64,000 nucleotides of DNA from Modestobacter italicus. GTDB lineage: Bacteria; Actinomycetota; Actinomycetes; Mycobacteriales; Geodermatophilaceae. The stretch spans positions 2,852,001 through 2,916,000 of the forward strand of contig NC_017955.1 of NCBI RefSeq assembly GCF_000306785.1, given 5' to 3'. Within the stretch, counting starts at the first letter, position 1. Each line of letters starts with the position of its first letter. This document shows, piece by piece, positions 63,477 to 64,000 of this stretch. The position numbers and the translations under genes are program-made. The notes under the pieces are model-generated. The model was not told the origin of the DNA, ran no database searches, and saw nothing but the letters and a program-made list of their open reading frames with translations.

Positions 63477-64000
63477 GCGTGCACCGCCGGGGCGCCCTCG
63501 GGCGTCGTGGTCTCCAGCACCGTCGTCACCGGCGCAGCGGCCGAGGCGGCCGGCTTGGGTGCGCGCCCGGTGTTCGGCCCGCCGTCGACGGACAGGATCT
63601 GCCCGGAGATCCAGCGGGCCCGGTCGCTGGCCAGGAACAGGGTGGCCTGGGCGATGTCCCAGGGGCTGCCCTCGGTGCCCAGGGCCGACCAGCCCTTGCG
63701 GACCTCCCGCATCTCCTCCGACATGTTGGCCGCGGCGAAGGCCCCCCAGATGGCACCCACCTGCACGCAGTTCACCCGGACGCCGCGCTCCCCCAGCGTG
63801 TTGGCCGCGCCGATGGTGAGGTTCTCCAGGCCCGCCTTGGCGAGGTTGTAGACCATCGCCGGCCCGCGGGCACGCACCCCGACCGAGCTGATGTTCACGA
63901 TCGCGCCGCCCGCCGGCAGCACCTCGACGGCGTGCCGGGTCATCTGCCAGGCGGTGGTCAGGTTCAGGTCCATCAGCTGGTGGAACCGCTCGGGGGTCAC
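63473..64000 (-). CDS. SDR family oxidoreductase, 5' end beyond window
   Basis: About 175 C-terminal residues of a short-chain dehydrogenase are visible; the cofactor-binding N terminus lies past base 64000. The active-site region reads NISSVGVRARGPAMVYNLAKAG, with Ser, Tyr and Lys. The substrate lid follows (VGAIWGAFAAANMSEEMR), then WISGQILSVDGGPNTG, the common C-terminal block. A Pro/Ala tail of about 30 residues follows. It is upstream of and coupled to the SDR at 62583. Confidence 0.88.
   Translation of the reverse strand: MTPERFHQLMDLNLTTAWQMTRHAVEVLPAGGAIVNISSVGVRARGPAMVYNLAKAGLENLTIGAANTLGERGVRVNCVQVGAIWGAFAAANMSEEMREVRKGWSALGTEGSPWDIAQATLFLASDRARWISGQILSVDGGPNTGRAPKPAASAAAPVTTVLETTTPEGAPAVHA

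Overview
The window is very GC-rich (well above 70% by eye), with GTG and TTG starts, tight start/stop overlaps and many bacterial regulator families (SpoIIE phosphatases, ANTAR, MEDS, RsbW-like ATPases). It has NDMA-dependent (mycofactocin-type) alcohol dehydrogenases and a GTP-type PEP carboxykinase relative. This points to an aerobic soil or rock actinobacterium, most likely Geodermatophilaceae or a relative. That placement is inference. No rRNA, tRNA, CRISPR array, insertion sequence or phage gene was seen.

Region 1 (1-8475) starts with a truncated MFS exporter and two small redox/regulatory units (VOC + MarR, cupin). It continues with a signalling block: GGDEF, a LuxR-type regulator with a degenerate receiver, a MEDS-ATPase, a GAF-ANTAR protein and a PAS-GAF-SpoIIE phosphatase.

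Region 2 (8620-26018) is a glycine betaine catabolic locus. A BCCT carrier imports betaine. A Rieske oxygenase with a separate Rieske ferredoxin and FAD reductase demethylates it to dimethylglycine. Dimethylglycine oxidase and heterotetrameric sarcosine oxidase (SoxBDAG) take it to glycine. PurU handles the one-carbon units, SdaA deaminates serine and a ThrE exporter can expel it. The glycine-to-serine enzyme (GlyA) appears only as a 42-codon N-terminal remnant in front of soxB. An IclR gene lies between the two divergent units, and a 17-bp palindrome with shared half-sites marks its probable regulon.

Region 3 (26308-30667) holds a ClC channel, a VOC protein, and an HTH regulator / quinone oxidoreductase / cupin unit.

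Region 4 (30713-42724) is a sugar or polyol operon: split transketolase, zinc dehydrogenase, ribose-type ABC importer, SDR and an epimerase, with no kinase. It diverges from a MarR gene across a control region that has MarR-type palindromes and CRP-type sites. A PEP carboxykinase-like gene follows marR and lacks two metal ligands and the P-loop cysteine. A 58-residue ORF and a YceI protein follow.

Region 5 (42857-54947) has a complete dipeptide-type ABC importer. Upstream of it is an operon of two NDMA-dependent alcohol dehydrogenases, an aldehyde dehydrogenase, a frameshifted zinc dehydrogenase and an amidohydrolase.

Region 6 (55266-64000) has a divergent CoA-transferase / amidohydrolase / SDR operon, then a tightly coupled four-gene unit around a UGSC-family protein (Cys form), then a second zinc dehydrogenase and two SDRs, the last cut by the window end. 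Regions 5 and 6 look like one catabolic island for an alcohol- or carbonyl-bearing organic substrate. The substrate cannot be named from sequence.
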